From positions 1 to 25,784 of IMG/VR virus record IMGVR_UViG_3300034118_001434: DNA of 25,784 nt. The stretch is one strand, 5' to 3'. The position numbers and the translations under genes were made by a program. The number at the start of each line of letters is the position of its first letter. The stretch's first letter is position 1. The notes under the pieces were generated by a model. It was not told where the DNA came from. It was given only the letters and a program-made list of their open reading frames with translations, and searched no databases. Below, in pieces: positions 1-8,534 of this stretch. This stretch comes from a virus.

Positions 1-971
1 ATCGGCGTCTTCCACGCGTTGCTCACGCCCGAGACCATCGAATACCACATGCGTCGGAACGCACGAAGCTGACGATCGGGAATCGCGCCCTTCACGTTCA
101 GGATGCCCTTGATGGCGCTGCCCTGCATGAAGAATCGCTGGTTGTACTCGAACCCGTAGAGCCACGCGGTCACGAGCGAGACGAGCATCTCGATGTACGA
201 GAAGCCGAAGCCGTTCGCGCGCAGGTCGGAGCGAGGATTCATCACGCACCACGCGATGTCCTCGGGGCTGAACTCGGCGATCGGCGTGTCCTCGTAGACC
301 TGGACGTGCGAGACGCGCTCGCGCAGGGACTTCACGTCCATGTGCTCGATGTCCGCGCTCGCCGGCCGGATGCTCTCTGAGGGGAGCGCGATGAAGCGCG
401 AGACGCGACCCTTGCGGTCGCGAATCTTCTCGAACGCCCACTGGTCGTAGGTGAGGATGTCGCGCGTGGCCTTCCGCAAGAAGGTGCGGAAGCTGTCGCG
501 ATCCGCGGGCTTCTCGCCGGGCAGGAGGAAGCCCGTCGTCTCCAGCATCCGCTCGATCTCCGCGGCCTGCTTCTTCTCCGCGGGCGTGAGCACCTTCTTC
601 TTGTCCCGCCTGTCGCGCGGGATGATCCGGTAGCCCTTGTCGTACGGGCCCTGCTGAGGCCGACCGAACTGCGCGACCTGATTACACCGGATCTGGATGA
701 TGGAGGCGATGACCGTGTTCTTCACGCTCATCATGCGAAGCGTCTCGTACGTCATCGACGACGGTCGCTCTCGCCAGCCTCCCCAGTCCGTGACCGCGTA
801 GGGATCGTGGAAGAGCGCGCGCGGCTTCTCCTCCGTCGGTTCCGCGAGACCTGAACGCACGAGGGCATCCCGCATCTTGTCGAAGGGGATGTCCTCGCCG
901 TCTTCCTCGGATTCGCCGAGCGCCTTCGCGAGCGCTTCGAATCCATCCTTGAACTTGTCGAACAGGCCCAT
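1..971 (-). CDS. Phage portal protein, 3' end cut by window edge
   Basis: The reading frame from the ATG at 971 stays open to the window edge (323 codons), so the C-terminus is missing. The portal forms the dodecameric ring at one capsid vertex through which terminase pumps DNA and to which the neck attaches. The protein matches the HK97-type portal pattern. It has an early segment with SIIQIRCNQVAQF, then a stretch with YDQWAFEKIRD and RFIALPSESIRP, then FSPEDIAWCVMNPR followed by GFGYSYIEMLVSLVTAW and FEYNQRFFMQGSAIKGIL, the conserved stem/clip-proximal core. A GAGGAG ribosome site sits five bases before the ATG, which decides the start. It lies 36 bases downstream of the large ParB/zeta protein, where head genes normally continue. 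The capsid protease and major capsid protein would be expected beyond the left edge. Confidence 0.88.
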   Translation of the reverse strand, partial: MGLFDKFKDGFEALAKALGESEEDGEDIPFDKMRDALVRSGLAEPTEEKPRALFHDPYAVTDWGGWRERPSSMTYETLRMMSVKNTVIASIIQIRCNQVAQFGRPQQGPYDKGYRIIPRDRRDKKKVLTPAEKKQAAEIERMLETTGFLLPGEKPADRDSFRTFLRKATRDILTYDQWAFEKIRDRKGRVSRFIALPSESIRPASADIEHMDVKSLRERVSHVQVYEDTPIAEFSPEDIAWCVMNPRSDLRANGFGFSYIEMLVSLVTAWLYGFEYNQRFFMQGSAIKGILNVKGAIPDRQLRAFRRMWYSMVSGVSNAWKTP

Positions 972-1007
972 GCGTCTCCTCTACGCCTCGGGGCGACTCC
1001 TGCGCGT

Positions 1008-4000
1008 TCAGCGCGGGCAGGTGCAGCGAGCGTGCGGGTTCGAGAGATTCATCGACTTCGTGAGATCCGCGCTGCCGTGGATCATACACGTCGGCGAGAC
1101 GTTCGGCCGCCACTCGGCGTTCTGCCGGTAGTCCACGAGTGCGAGGCGAGCACGCTCGGCCTTCGCGAGATTCCCGTGCGGGTCGTGGGAATCGTCGATG
1201 AAGAGCGGCGCGGTCGGCGCGGGCTCGGCCTTCGCGAGCGCGACTCCGACGTTGTGCCCGAACGGATCCGGCACGATGTCGCGGTACTGCGCGCGGGCCG
1301 ACTCGGAGAGCACGAGCGGGCGCGTGACGCCCTCGCCGTCCATCGCGCGCATCGAGTCGTAGTCGCTCGTCCACGTGCCGGCGTCGGAGAAGGGGCGCAC
1401 GAGGCCCTTGCTGCGGAGGATGTGCGCGATCACGTCCTTCGTGACGTTGTACTTCACCGCCGCGCGCTTCAGGTTCGCGTTCGAGCCCATCATGCTGACG
1501 AGTTCGTTGAAGACGGCGGTCGCCCACACGTCCTCGATGCTCGCCCCCGTGCTCGACGGCGGCACGAGCGTGTTCTGGTGCACCTTCTCCTGCCGCTCGT
1601 GCTCGTACGCCTCTTCGACGAACGCGCAGAGGTAATCGTAGAGGTACTGGTCCGGGACCTCGCCCGAGCCGAGACCTTGGAACTGGTAGAGGCCCTTCTG
1701 CATCTCGTCGCTCATGATCTTCTCCTCCAGGCGACGCGAGCGGTCGCTCTTCGTCACGTCTCCTCCGTGCGCACGCGGATTCTCCGAGTGCACCAGCTTG
1801 TGCCCCGCAGCCTCGCCGCCCTTCACGAGAGCTTCCAGCGAGTCGATGAGGTCGCCGCTCTTCTCGACCTCGCCTCGCTCCATGAAGCGAGCGCCCTTCG
1901 CCTTCTTGGCCTTCGGAGCACGACGCTTCAGGTGCTTGACGGTCTCGTCCTCCGCGTCGGGAATCACGTCCGCGAGGCCGTCCTCGATGTCGCCGTCGTG
2001 CGGCACCTTGCTCCGGCCGTCCTCGTGGTTGTCGATGGAGCCGTTCCAGCGCGAGAGGATCTCCATGAACTCGTTCATGGTGTGGTGCGGCTGCTTCGGG
2101 CCGGTCGCGTCGAGCGCTTCGGGGTCCTCGCTCTTCTTGTAGATTCCGCCCGCCTTCTCCTCTGCGCCGATGTCCTGGTGCAGTCCTCGCGCGAGGTTGA
2201 ACTTCGACATCTCCTCGTGGTCGTGGATCTTGTCCTCCTGACCCGCGCCGCCCGTCCAGATCGGCTTCGGCGGGTTGCCCGACTTGAAGAGCGAGAAGTC
2301 GTCGGCAGCGCGAGCGATGGCTTCGAAGTTGCCCGGAATCTTCCGGTGCATGTCGATCGCCGCATCGACGGGCAGCGTGCGGCCCGTGTCCTCCGAGCGC
2401 GAGTGCAGCCGCTTGATCGCTTCGCCCATCGGCACGTGCGGCATCACCACGCGCACGTGGTAGCCGGCCTTCTTCAGCGCGGCGATCTTCGCGAGCATCT
2501 TCGGGACGTTCTTGCCCGTGCCGTCGAAGATGGCCGACTTGCCCGAGGCGATGACGCGCTTCTCCAGTTCGTCGGAGATGTCCGTGCTCTCGTCGTGCGC
2601 CATCCAGCCCGAGTGGCTCGCCGTGACTGGCACGCTCGTGACCGAGCCGTCGGGCTGCGTCACCTTGCGATTCCCGAGGTTGAGCGCGCGCTGGAACTCG
2701 GGGAGCTTCTCCTTCACGTCGTCGGCGGCGATCATCACGTAATCGTCGAGGTTCTCGCCGAGGTGCTTCAGCAGCGTGGACTTGCCCGCGGCCGGACCTC
2801 CGACGGTGAGCAGCGCGACGGGCTTCTTGCCTGCGGGGGGCTTCCCCTTGCCGTCGAGGAAGTGCGAGATGATCTCCTCGTGGAGCTTCTTCCGCTCGGG
2901 CGGGTAGTTCCCGTCCGGCGCGTGAAGCTCCTTCGTCGTACCAGGAAGGCCGTACTTCTCGCGCGCCTCCTTCTCGCTCACGAAGACGCGCTTCTTCACG
3001 CGCGCCCGCTTCGCCTCGGTCCCGCCGACGTGCGAAGCGTCCTTCATCGCGTCCTTGTACTCCGCCTCCGTGTAGAAGTACCTCCACGGGTGCTTCGGAT
3101 TCCCGGTCGGGACTCGGCGGTAGTACTTGCCGCCGCGAGCGACACCGGGCGAGTAGAAGCCGACGAGCGTGTCGCCCTTCGCGAGCAGTTCGAGGTTGTC
3201 GATGAGGTCGCCGCCCATGTCCGTCTCCTGTTCGCTCTTCTGGTACTCCACACCCTCGAACGCGTGCGCCTCCTTCAGCAGAGAGCGCATCGGCATGTCC
3301 ACATGGAGCGTCTTGATCTTCGCCTTCGGGTCGATCGTCGTGAGCGCTGCCCAGCGATGGTGCCCATCGAGGATGAAGCCGTCGTTCGAGATGATGATCT
3401 GCTTCGCGAGATTCTCTCGCTCCTTCGGGTCTTCGATGATCTCCTGGACGCGCTCGCCGTGGATCTCGTTCTGCGTCGGCTTCAGCGAGCCGACTGCGCG
3501 CTCACCCTTCGTCGCCTTGATGCCCTTCTTCTCCAGCTTGGAGAGGAACTCGGGCAGCTTGAAGGAACGGATCTGCGGCATCTCGATGCGCGGGATTCCC
3601 ATGTTGCCGGAGAGCAGGTGGTCCACGTTGACCTTCGGACCCTTCGCGCCGACCTGCTCGATGATGTGGTCCTCGGGATTCTTCACGTAGTGCCGCAGGT
3701 GCGTGTCGGCCTGCTCACGCGTCTTGAATCCCTCGGAGACCCCGGTCCTCTGGTTGCGGACCCAGAACGGATAGACTGGTGAATCGGATTCTGAGGAGCC
3801 CAGCCGCTCCATCGCGTTGCGATGCTGCTCGGCCATCGAAGCGTGCCTCACGTAGCCATCACGTCGCCCGGCCTCGCGTTCGAGCTTCGCGGCGTGTTCG
3901 TGCGCCTTCGCGGCCTTCTCGTGCGTCTCGCGGGTGTGGCCTCCAGTGGGCGGCTCGGAAGCAGCCCACGCCGCCTTGCGTGCGGCGTCACGAACCGCAG

Positions 4001-4370
4001 AGCCTCCCTTGTCGTCAGGGCCGATGCCGTGCTTCTCGCCGTAGCTGGAGGTCTTGTGCGAGAGGCGCGTGATCGTCTTCTTCCGGTTCATCGTGTCAGC
4101 GACCGCGGCGCGATGAATCGGAGCTTCGGCCTCGTCGAGCGCAGAGTGAGCCTCGGTCAGCGTCTTGCCGTCTGCCCCGCGACGCGACCAGGCTGTCGCC
4201 GACATCGTGCGGTCTTCGGGATTCTCGGCCGTGACCGAGCGATGCTCGCCGTCGAGACGCAGGGAAGTGCGGATGCGAACGCGTTCACCCGTCGTGGGAT
4301 GCGGGTAGACGTAATCGTAACCGCCAGAAGCGTTGCGCTTGCGCGAGATGTACTTGTGACCGAGCGGCAT
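1008..4370 (-). CDS. Large virion/morphogenesis-type polyprotein with ParB-like and zeta-toxin-type kinase domains
   Basis: About 1120 residues. In order: a GHKYISRK...GGYDYVYP motif (residues 5-24); a charged helical stretch (100-200); a ParB/sulfiredoxin-like domain (about 285-375) with SNDGFILDGHHRWAAL; a GDLIDNLELLAKG linker (388-400); a second KYYRR...WRYFYTEAEY motif (416-439); a P-loop kinase of the zeta-toxin type (about 495-695) with GGPAAGKST (525-533), ADDVKEKLPEF and IFDGTGKN; a second GDLIDSLEALVKG (840-852); a possible helix-turn-helix (967-993); and a Cys-rich tail (CMIHG...CTC). Zeta kinases phosphorylate UDP-N-acetylamino sugars, and ParB-like folds can be nucleases or CTPases. 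Whether either is active here is unknown. It sits just before the portal, the place MuF-type morphogenesis genes often occupy, so I infer it is a virion-associated or injected protein. I chose the ATG at 4370 (TGATG overlap with the upstream stop, GAGG five bases ahead) over the GTG at 4373. Confidence 0.75.
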   Translation of the reverse strand: MPLGHKYISRKRNASGGYDYVYPHPTTGERVRIRTSLRLDGEHRSVTAENPEDRTMSATAWSRRGADGKTLTEAHSALDEAEAPIHRAAVADTMNRKKTITRLSHKTSSYGEKHGIGPDDKGGSAVRDAARKAAWAASEPPTGGHTRETHEKAAKAHEHAAKLEREAGRRDGYVRHASMAEQHRNAMERLGSSESDSPVYPFWVRNQRTGVSEGFKTREQADTHLRHYVKNPEDHIIEQVGAKGPKVNVDHLLSGNMGIPRIEMPQIRSFKLPEFLSKLEKKGIKATKGERAVGSLKPTQNEIHGERVQEIIEDPKERENLAKQIIISNDGFILDGHHRWAALTTIDPKAKIKTLHVDMPMRSLLKEAHAFEGVEYQKSEQETDMGGDLIDNLELLAKGDTLVGFYSPGVARGGKYYRRVPTGNPKHPWRYFYTEAEYKDAMKDASHVGGTEAKRARVKKRVFVSEKEAREKYGLPGTTKELHAPDGNYPPERKKLHEEIISHFLDGKGKPPAGKKPVALLTVGGPAAGKSTLLKHLGENLDDYVMIAADDVKEKLPEFQRALNLGNRKVTQPDGSVTSVPVTASHSGWMAHDESTDISDELEKRVIASGKSAIFDGTGKNVPKMLAKIAALKKAGYHVRVVMPHVPMGEAIKRLHSRSEDTGRTLPVDAAIDMHRKIPGNFEAIARAADDFSLFKSGNPPKPIWTGGAGQEDKIHDHEEMSKFNLARGLHQDIGAEEKAGGIYKKSEDPEALDATGPKQPHHTMNEFMEILSRWNGSIDNHEDGRSKVPHDGDIEDGLADVIPDAEDETVKHLKRRAPKAKKAKGARFMERGEVEKSGDLIDSLEALVKGGEAAGHKLVHSENPRAHGGDVTKSDRSRRLEEKIMSDEMQKGLYQFQGLGSGEVPDQYLYDYLCAFVEEAYEHERQEKVHQNTLVPPSSTGASIEDVWATAVFNELVSMMGSNANLKRAAVKYNVTKDVIAHILRSKGLVRPFSDAGTWTSDYDSMRAMDGEGVTRPLVLSESARAQYRDIVPDPFGHNVGVALAKAEPAPTAPLFIDDSHDPHGNLAKAERARLALVDYRQNAEWRPNVSPTCMIHGSADLTKSMNLSNPHARCTCPR

Positions 4371-5080
4371 CACGACCTCTTGTAGCCGACGCGCGCGTAG
4401 AGGCGAGGCTTGTTCTCGCTCTCGCGCGTCGCGGTGATGAAGAACTGCTCCTTCGCTTCAGCCCGAAGCGTCGGCTTGGGAGGGGTTCCGTGAAACCCCA
4501 TCGTACCCTCGTTGCGCTTGCGATTCGAGACCATGCGATTCGCTTGCGCCTTCGTCTCCTCGCGTTCCGACCCCTTCGGGTCTCGGCCGGGGAACATGTC
4601 GCCGAAGTCCGGCATCGGGTTCGAGTTCCATCCAGGGCCGGGCCCGTAGCTGGTGCCTGAGTTCTCCTTCGACCCCATCGGGCCGACGACCTTGCCGTGG
4701 AGATCGGCCGCCATCATGTCGAGCGTCGTGTACTTCGGCGAGCGTGCGTAGGGGCGCTTCCCCTTCCGCTTGCCGAGAATCCCTCCGCCGCCTGGTCCGG
4801 GTCCGATGGTCGAGCCCTTGCCGTAGACGGGCGTCTCGCTCGACTTCGGCGGGCGACCTTGCACACCGGGCTCTGTGAGGTCGGGCTGGACGACGGCCTT
4901 CGGCCGCTTCGCGCTGTGAGGCCAGCGAGACGCAGGCTCGGCCGGCATCTTCCGGCCTCGATGGAGCTTCGTGCTCGCGCGACGCGGAGCCACCTCGTCC
5001 TCGACGGGACCTCGGCGACCTCGCTTGCCCATGAGCGCGAGCGCCTTCGCGACGACGACGGCTTCGGCCTTGCTGGACAT
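4370..5080 (-). CDS. Basic, Gly/Pro-rich protein of unknown function
   Basis: Predicted 236 residues, not recognised. The N-terminus (KAEAVVVAKALALMGKRGRRG) is a short helix followed by a strongly basic stretch. The middle is Gly/Pro-rich (GPGPGGGG, then GPGPGWN) and probably disordered. The C-terminus (EQFFITATRESENKPRLYARVGYKRS) looks like a short beta segment. The ATG at 5080 shares one base with the upstream stop (TGATG) and has GGAG five bases before it. The stop overlaps the next gene's start in the same way, so three long morphogenesis-region genes are translationally coupled. Position and composition suggest a minor head component, scaffold-like protein or DNA-binding virion protein. 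That is inference only. Confidence 0.6.
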   Translation of the reverse strand: MSSKAEAVVVAKALALMGKRGRRGPVEDEVAPRRASTKLHRGRKMPAEPASRWPHSAKRPKAVVQPDLTEPGVQGRPPKSSETPVYGKGSTIGPGPGGGGILGKRKGKRPYARSPKYTTLDMMAADLHGKVVGPMGSKENSGTSYGPGPGWNSNPMPDFGDMFPGRDPKGSEREETKAQANRMVSNRKRNEGTMGFHGTPPKPTLRAEAKEQFFITATRESENKPRLYARVGYKRS

Positions 5081-7380
5081 CACCACTCCAGGCGCACGCG
5101 GCGCTCGGTCGGGGGCGTGAAGACGATTCGCTTGTCGGTCAGCGCGGTCTCACGCAGGCCCTCGTGCGCGAGCGCGAGCGCCTTGCGGAGATCGATGAGG
5201 TCCGCCTCGGTCGCCGACTTCGCGGCCCGCTTCCGCGGCGCGACCGTGCCCGCCGCAGTCGGGCGCTTCGGCGCTGCCGTCTTGGCCTCCGAGGTCTCCG
5301 TGGGAGCGCGAAGCTGCTCACGCAGCATGCCCTGCGTGTCCTTGCCCTGCGCGATCTGGCGATTCCGCCACGTGTCGCCAGCCTGACTCGCAGCACGCTC
5401 GGTCTCGTCACGCTTCGCCTTCGCGCTCGCGAGGTCCGCGTCCCACGTGCTGTCGCTCGCCGCCGTCTTCGGAGCCTCGCGCTTCTGTGCGAGGGTCGCG
5501 GGGCTCGCAGCGGGATTCTCTCCGACGGGCTTGGCTCCGCCCGTGTCGGTGGGAGCGCGCAGCGAGAGCGTACGCTCGCGTGGCTTGAACTCCTCGCCGC
5601 CTGCGCCGGCCTTCGCCTCGCCGGCTGCGTCGGAACGGGCGCTGTAGAAGTCCACGACCCGCTGGCGCTCGTTGGGGCTCGCGCCCTCTTCGCCCTTCGG
5701 GTTCGGCCCGTGGCCCATCTTCGACGCGAAGCTCTGCATGAGCTTCAGCAGCCCGTCGATCATCTTCACGATCGGGTGGTGCTTCAGCTTCTCCTTTCGG
5801 AGCGCGGAGTGAATCGACTTCAGTTGCTCCATGGCCGCGTCGTGCGCGTCCTCGTGCTGGAATCGGTCAAGCTCCGCCTGCGCCTTCTCCGCCTGTAGCT
5901 GCGCCGCGAGTTGCTTCTTCATGCGCGGGTGCAGCGAGCGATCCGCCTTCACGGTCTTGATGCGGGCGTCGAGGTCCGCGACGTGCGCATGCGTCGCCGC
6001 GAGGTTCGACATCGCGTCGCTCGCGGCCTGGAGATGCTGGCGGTACTGCCCCACGTCGGCTCCGGGAGGCGTGCGGGCTGCGAAGCCCTGCGGGGGCTCC
6101 CCTGCGCCCCCAGGAGTCATCGGAGCGCCCCCAGCGGCCATCCCGCCCTGCGTAGGAGGTCGCTGGCCTGGAGAGCCGCCAGGGGCACCGGGCATCGTAG
6201 CAGGACCGCCTGCTCCGGGGGGCTGCTTCTGGGGCTTGCCCTCGACCTGACTGCCCACGTCAGGAGGCAGCCCGTGCCCTGGCGGAGCCATGCCCGTCTT
6301 CGCGGCCTTGCGCTCGGCCGAGAGGGCGCGGTTGTGGGCCTCGGCGTGCATCTGGTAGGCGCGCAGGTGCCCCTTGGCCTTCTCCTCGTTGCCCTCGGCC
6401 ATCGCCTTCTTGTAGGCGGCCCCGTGCTTCGCGTGCTCCTTCCGGTGGTGCTCGCGGTCCGCGTTGGCCGGGATGTGGGCGGACACGTCCTCTCCGAAGT
6501 GGAACGTGTGCCCACCGTCCGCGTGGCGCTCGTGCGTCGGGCGGAATCCGCTCTCGTGCACGCCGAGGTGCGCGCCCTCGGGGGCCTGCGTGTGCCCCTC
6601 TTCGATTCCCGCGCCGGGGCGGAACTCGGTGTCGCCGGGGTACTTGTAGAGCCAGCCGCCATGCCCATCGGGCTTGCGCGCGATGTACTTGTGGCCGACC
6701 TTCCCCGACGACGCGTCCACGTGCATCGGGTGCATCGAGACTCGACCCGTCGGGCTCGCGCCAGGGGCTTCTACCTTCGGGCCCTTCATGAGCACGAAGC
6801 GCTGCTTGGGGATCACCAGTGCCTTGCCCATGCGCATCTCCGGGGTGCGTCCGTAATCGACGCGGAAGTTTGCTCGCCAGTAGTGAAGGGCGCGACGCAT
6901 GATCTCTGCGCGAAGGTCCGAGTCGAGGGTGACCTTCTGTCTCCGCATGAAGTCGAGGAGTCGCGTTCGAGCGCTGCCGAAGCGCTTCACGTCCACGATC
7001 TTCGATCCGTCGCTCGGAGGAATCGATTCACGCACGATGGCGTGAATCTTCTGTTCGAGGTCGAGCGGCACTCCCAGTTGTCGCGTCACGTCCTCGGGCG
7101 AGAGGACGTGAGGAGCGGGGCGCGTGCCCTCTTCCTCCGTCTGCGAGATTCTGCGCACGAAGCGCTGCGTCTCGCCGAGTCCTGCTTCCGCGAGGCGACG
7201 AAGCCTCTCGGTCTGCATGTGCGGGAACCGGCGACTCGGGTGCCGCGCCGGTTCCTGGATCAGCACGAAGCCCGTGCTTGCCGGTTCTGAGGCGGGGACC
7301 GCGCCACCGACGTTGAGGCCCTGAGAGACCTGCCCGCCGACCTCGTTGAGCCCCTGTGTGATCGACTTGCGAATCTTCAC
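5080..7380 (-). CDS. Long low-complexity virion or scaffold-type protein with KYIxRK module
   Basis: Predicted 766 residues from the GTG at 7380, which overlaps the upstream stop as GTGA. Residues 90-200 look folded (HVLSPEDVTRQLGVPLDLEQ; RRALHYWRANFRVDYGRTPEMRMGK). A GHKYIARK...GGWLYKYP motif at 229-248 matches the one opening the neighbouring ParB/zeta protein. A His/Lys/Ala-rich helical stretch follows, then a Pro/Gly/Met/Ala-rich segment (about 365-440) and a coiled coil (about 445-545: KQLAAQLQAEKAQAELDRFQ). The basic tail carries two LRAPT(D/E)T...AK repeats. No enzyme motif is visible. Length, disorder and position between virion genes and the portal suggest a scaffold, tape-like or internal virion protein. 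The family is not recognised and function is open. Confidence 0.65.
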   Translation of the reverse strand: MKIRKSITQGLNEVGGQVSQGLNVGGAVPASEPASTGFVLIQEPARHPSRRFPHMQTERLRRLAEAGLGETQRFVRRISQTEEEGTRPAPHVLSPEDVTRQLGVPLDLEQKIHAIVRESIPPSDGSKIVDVKRFGSARTRLLDFMRRQKVTLDSDLRAEIMRRALHYWRANFRVDYGRTPEMRMGKALVIPKQRFVLMKGPKVEAPGASPTGRVSMHPMHVDASSGKVGHKYIARKPDGHGGWLYKYPGDTEFRPGAGIEEGHTQAPEGAHLGVHESGFRPTHERHADGGHTFHFGEDVSAHIPANADREHHRKEHAKHGAAYKKAMAEGNEEKAKGHLRAYQMHAEAHNRALSAERKAAKTGMAPPGHGLPPDVGSQVEGKPQKQPPGAGGPATMPGAPGGSPGQRPPTQGGMAAGGAPMTPGGAGEPPQGFAARTPPGADVGQYRQHLQAASDAMSNLAATHAHVADLDARIKTVKADRSLHPRMKKQLAAQLQAEKAQAELDRFQHEDAHDAAMEQLKSIHSALRKEKLKHHPIVKMIDGLLKLMQSFASKMGHGPNPKGEEGASPNERQRVVDFYSARSDAAGEAKAGAGGEEFKPRERTLSLRAPTDTGGAKPVGENPAASPATLAQKREAPKTAASDSTWDADLASAKAKRDETERAASQAGDTWRNRQIAQGKDTQGMLREQLRAPTETSEAKTAAPKRPTAAGTVAPRKRAAKSATEADLIDLRKALALAHEGLRETALTDKRIVFTPPTERRVRLEW

Positions 7381-8531
7381 GTCGGAGCCCTTCTCTTCGT
7401 CTGCACACCAGGCGAGGTGGTGACCGGCTCGCCTCCGGTGGTCTGGAGCGGCCAGCGCTTCAGCACGGTCGTGTTGTCGTCGTCGTAGAGCACCAGCCGT
7501 TGCGAGCCGATGTCCACTTCCAGGCGATTGTGCAGGATCTTCCGCGCGAGCACCATCTGCGCCGCCGTGCTGCCGGACAGCGAGGGGTCGAGTTCGGTCG
7601 AGAGCAGCGACATCCGGGCCGCGGTGACCTCCGACAAGCGGTCGCCTGCCGTCACACCGCTCAGGACGTACTGCCAGACGGCAACAGCAATCTCCGCTGG
7701 CGTGGGAGCGTCCGTCGAGCTTCCGGCAGTCGTGAGCACAGCGCTCATGCTCAGAGTGCCTCGCAGCGACGCGACGAGCGATCCGTTCGCGGTCATCTCG
7801 CAGATCAGATTACTCAGAGCAGAGAGCGCACCCGTCACGTTGTTGGATGCGAGCAGCGTCGCCGCGAGGTTGGCCGGAGCGGTGAGGGTGCCGCTCACGC
7901 CGCAGTCGGAGAGCATGGCGCATACGATTCCGACGACGAGCTTCAGGTTCGCCGTCGAGATCGAACCGTCGGAGACCATCGAGCACGCGAGCCCGACGAC
8001 GAGTGAAAGCTCTGCGTTCGAGATCGAGCCGTCAGCCGTGAGTGTTGCTGCGAGGTTCGCGAGCGCCTGAATCGCAGCGGTGACTGTGGTCGTCGCCGTC
8101 AGCGACGCGACGAGATTCGAGAGAGTCGTGATCGCCGCGGTCGTGACCGCGCCGTTCGCCGTGAGCGTAGAGACGAGATTCGCGAGCGCCTGAATCGCAG
8201 CGGTCGTGATCGTGCCGTCTGACGTGAGCGTCGCCCCGATGTTGATGCCCGAGGCGAGCGCCGCGGTGACGACGTTCGGGTGCGTGAACGTCGTGTAGGC
8301 GGAGAGACCGCCGCCTCGGGGCGCGAGAAGCCACGCTGTCCCGCCCTCGTAGCCGTTGGGGAACGCCGCCGTGTCGGCGATCGATGCTCCGCTGACGACC
8401 GTGCCCTCGCCTGCGTAGAAGCCACGCTGCGCGCCCGGCCCGATGGGTCGGTTGATCGAGTTGACGTTCGGTCCTCCCCCGACGCGCATCGGATTCGAGT
8501 TGAGCGACACGCCGTTGCGGATGAGCGCCAC
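7377..8531 (-). CDS. Virion protein with about eight 21-residue tandem repeats
   Basis: Predicted 384 residues from a GTG at 8531, three bases after the previous stop. The N-terminus (to about 95) contains NRPIGPGAQRGFYAGEGT. Residues about 97-268 are tandem repeats of roughly 21 residues with pattern (A/S)NL(A/V)ATLTADGSITTAAIQAL, the last copies degenerating. The C-terminal part has PTPAEIAVAVWQYVLSG (277-292) and NRLEVDIGSQRLVLYDDDNTTVLKRW (335-360), two motifs often seen together at the ends of phage tail, fibre or baseplate-associated proteins. I infer a surface or tail-associated structural protein whose repeats set length. Part of the repeat is conserved at DNA level, which implies recent expansion. 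No catalytic site is seen. Confidence 0.72.
   Translation of the reverse strand: MALIRNGVSLNSNPMRVGGGPNVNSINRPIGPGAQRGFYAGEGTVVSGASIADTAAFPNGYEGGTAWLLAPRGGGLSAYTTFTHPNVVTAALASGINIGATLTSDGTITTAAIQALANLVSTLTANGAVTTAAITTLSNLVASLTATTTVTAAIQALANLAATLTADGSISNAELSLVVGLACSMVSDGSISTANLKLVVGIVCAMLSDCGVSGTLTAPANLAATLLASNNVTGALSALSNLICEMTANGSLVASLRGTLSMSAVLTTAGSSTDAPTPAEIAVAVWQYVLSGVTAGDRLSEVTAARMSLLSTELDPSLSGSTAAQMVLARKILHNRLEVDIGSQRLVLYDDDNTTVLKRWPLQTTGGEPVTTSPGVQTKRRAPT
8056..8081. repeat. 26-base direct repeat, copy 1 (coding)
   Basis: This 26-base stretch is identical to 8179-8204, 123 bases away. Both encode the TAAIQALAN part of the 21-residue protein repeat. Identity at every base, beyond what the protein repeat requires, suggests recent duplication inside the gene. 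Confidence 0.9.
8179..8204. repeat. 26-base direct repeat, copy 2 (coding)
   Basis: Second copy of the 26-base repeat at 8056-8081. It is in the same reading frame, separated by two full repeat units (41 codons). Confidence 0.9.
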
Positions 8532-8534
8532 GGT

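Noticed and set aside
682-3087. Minus-strand 801-codon frame within the polyprotein gene
   Set aside because: Arg/Gly/Ala-dominated out-of-frame shadow overlapping both the portal and the motif-bearing frame. The minus frames at 8032-9510, 12364-13248 and 14167-15075 were rejected for the same reason.
1032-3782. Long plus-strand frame of 916 codons
   Set aside because: Arg/Val/Leu/His-rich antisense shadow of the ParB/zeta gene; no motif, no ribosome site. The same applies to the plus-strand frames at 5911-7290, 11985-13439 and 19026-20840.
1008-4370. Free zeta-epsilon toxin-antitoxin system
   Set aside because: No epsilon-like antitoxin next to it, and the kinase is fused inside a very long morphogenesis-region protein.
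8000-8280. Short evenly spaced repeats resembling a CRISPR or iteron array
   Set aside because: The repeats are in frame and encode the 21-residue protein repeat; units diverge and there are no spacers of unique sequence.
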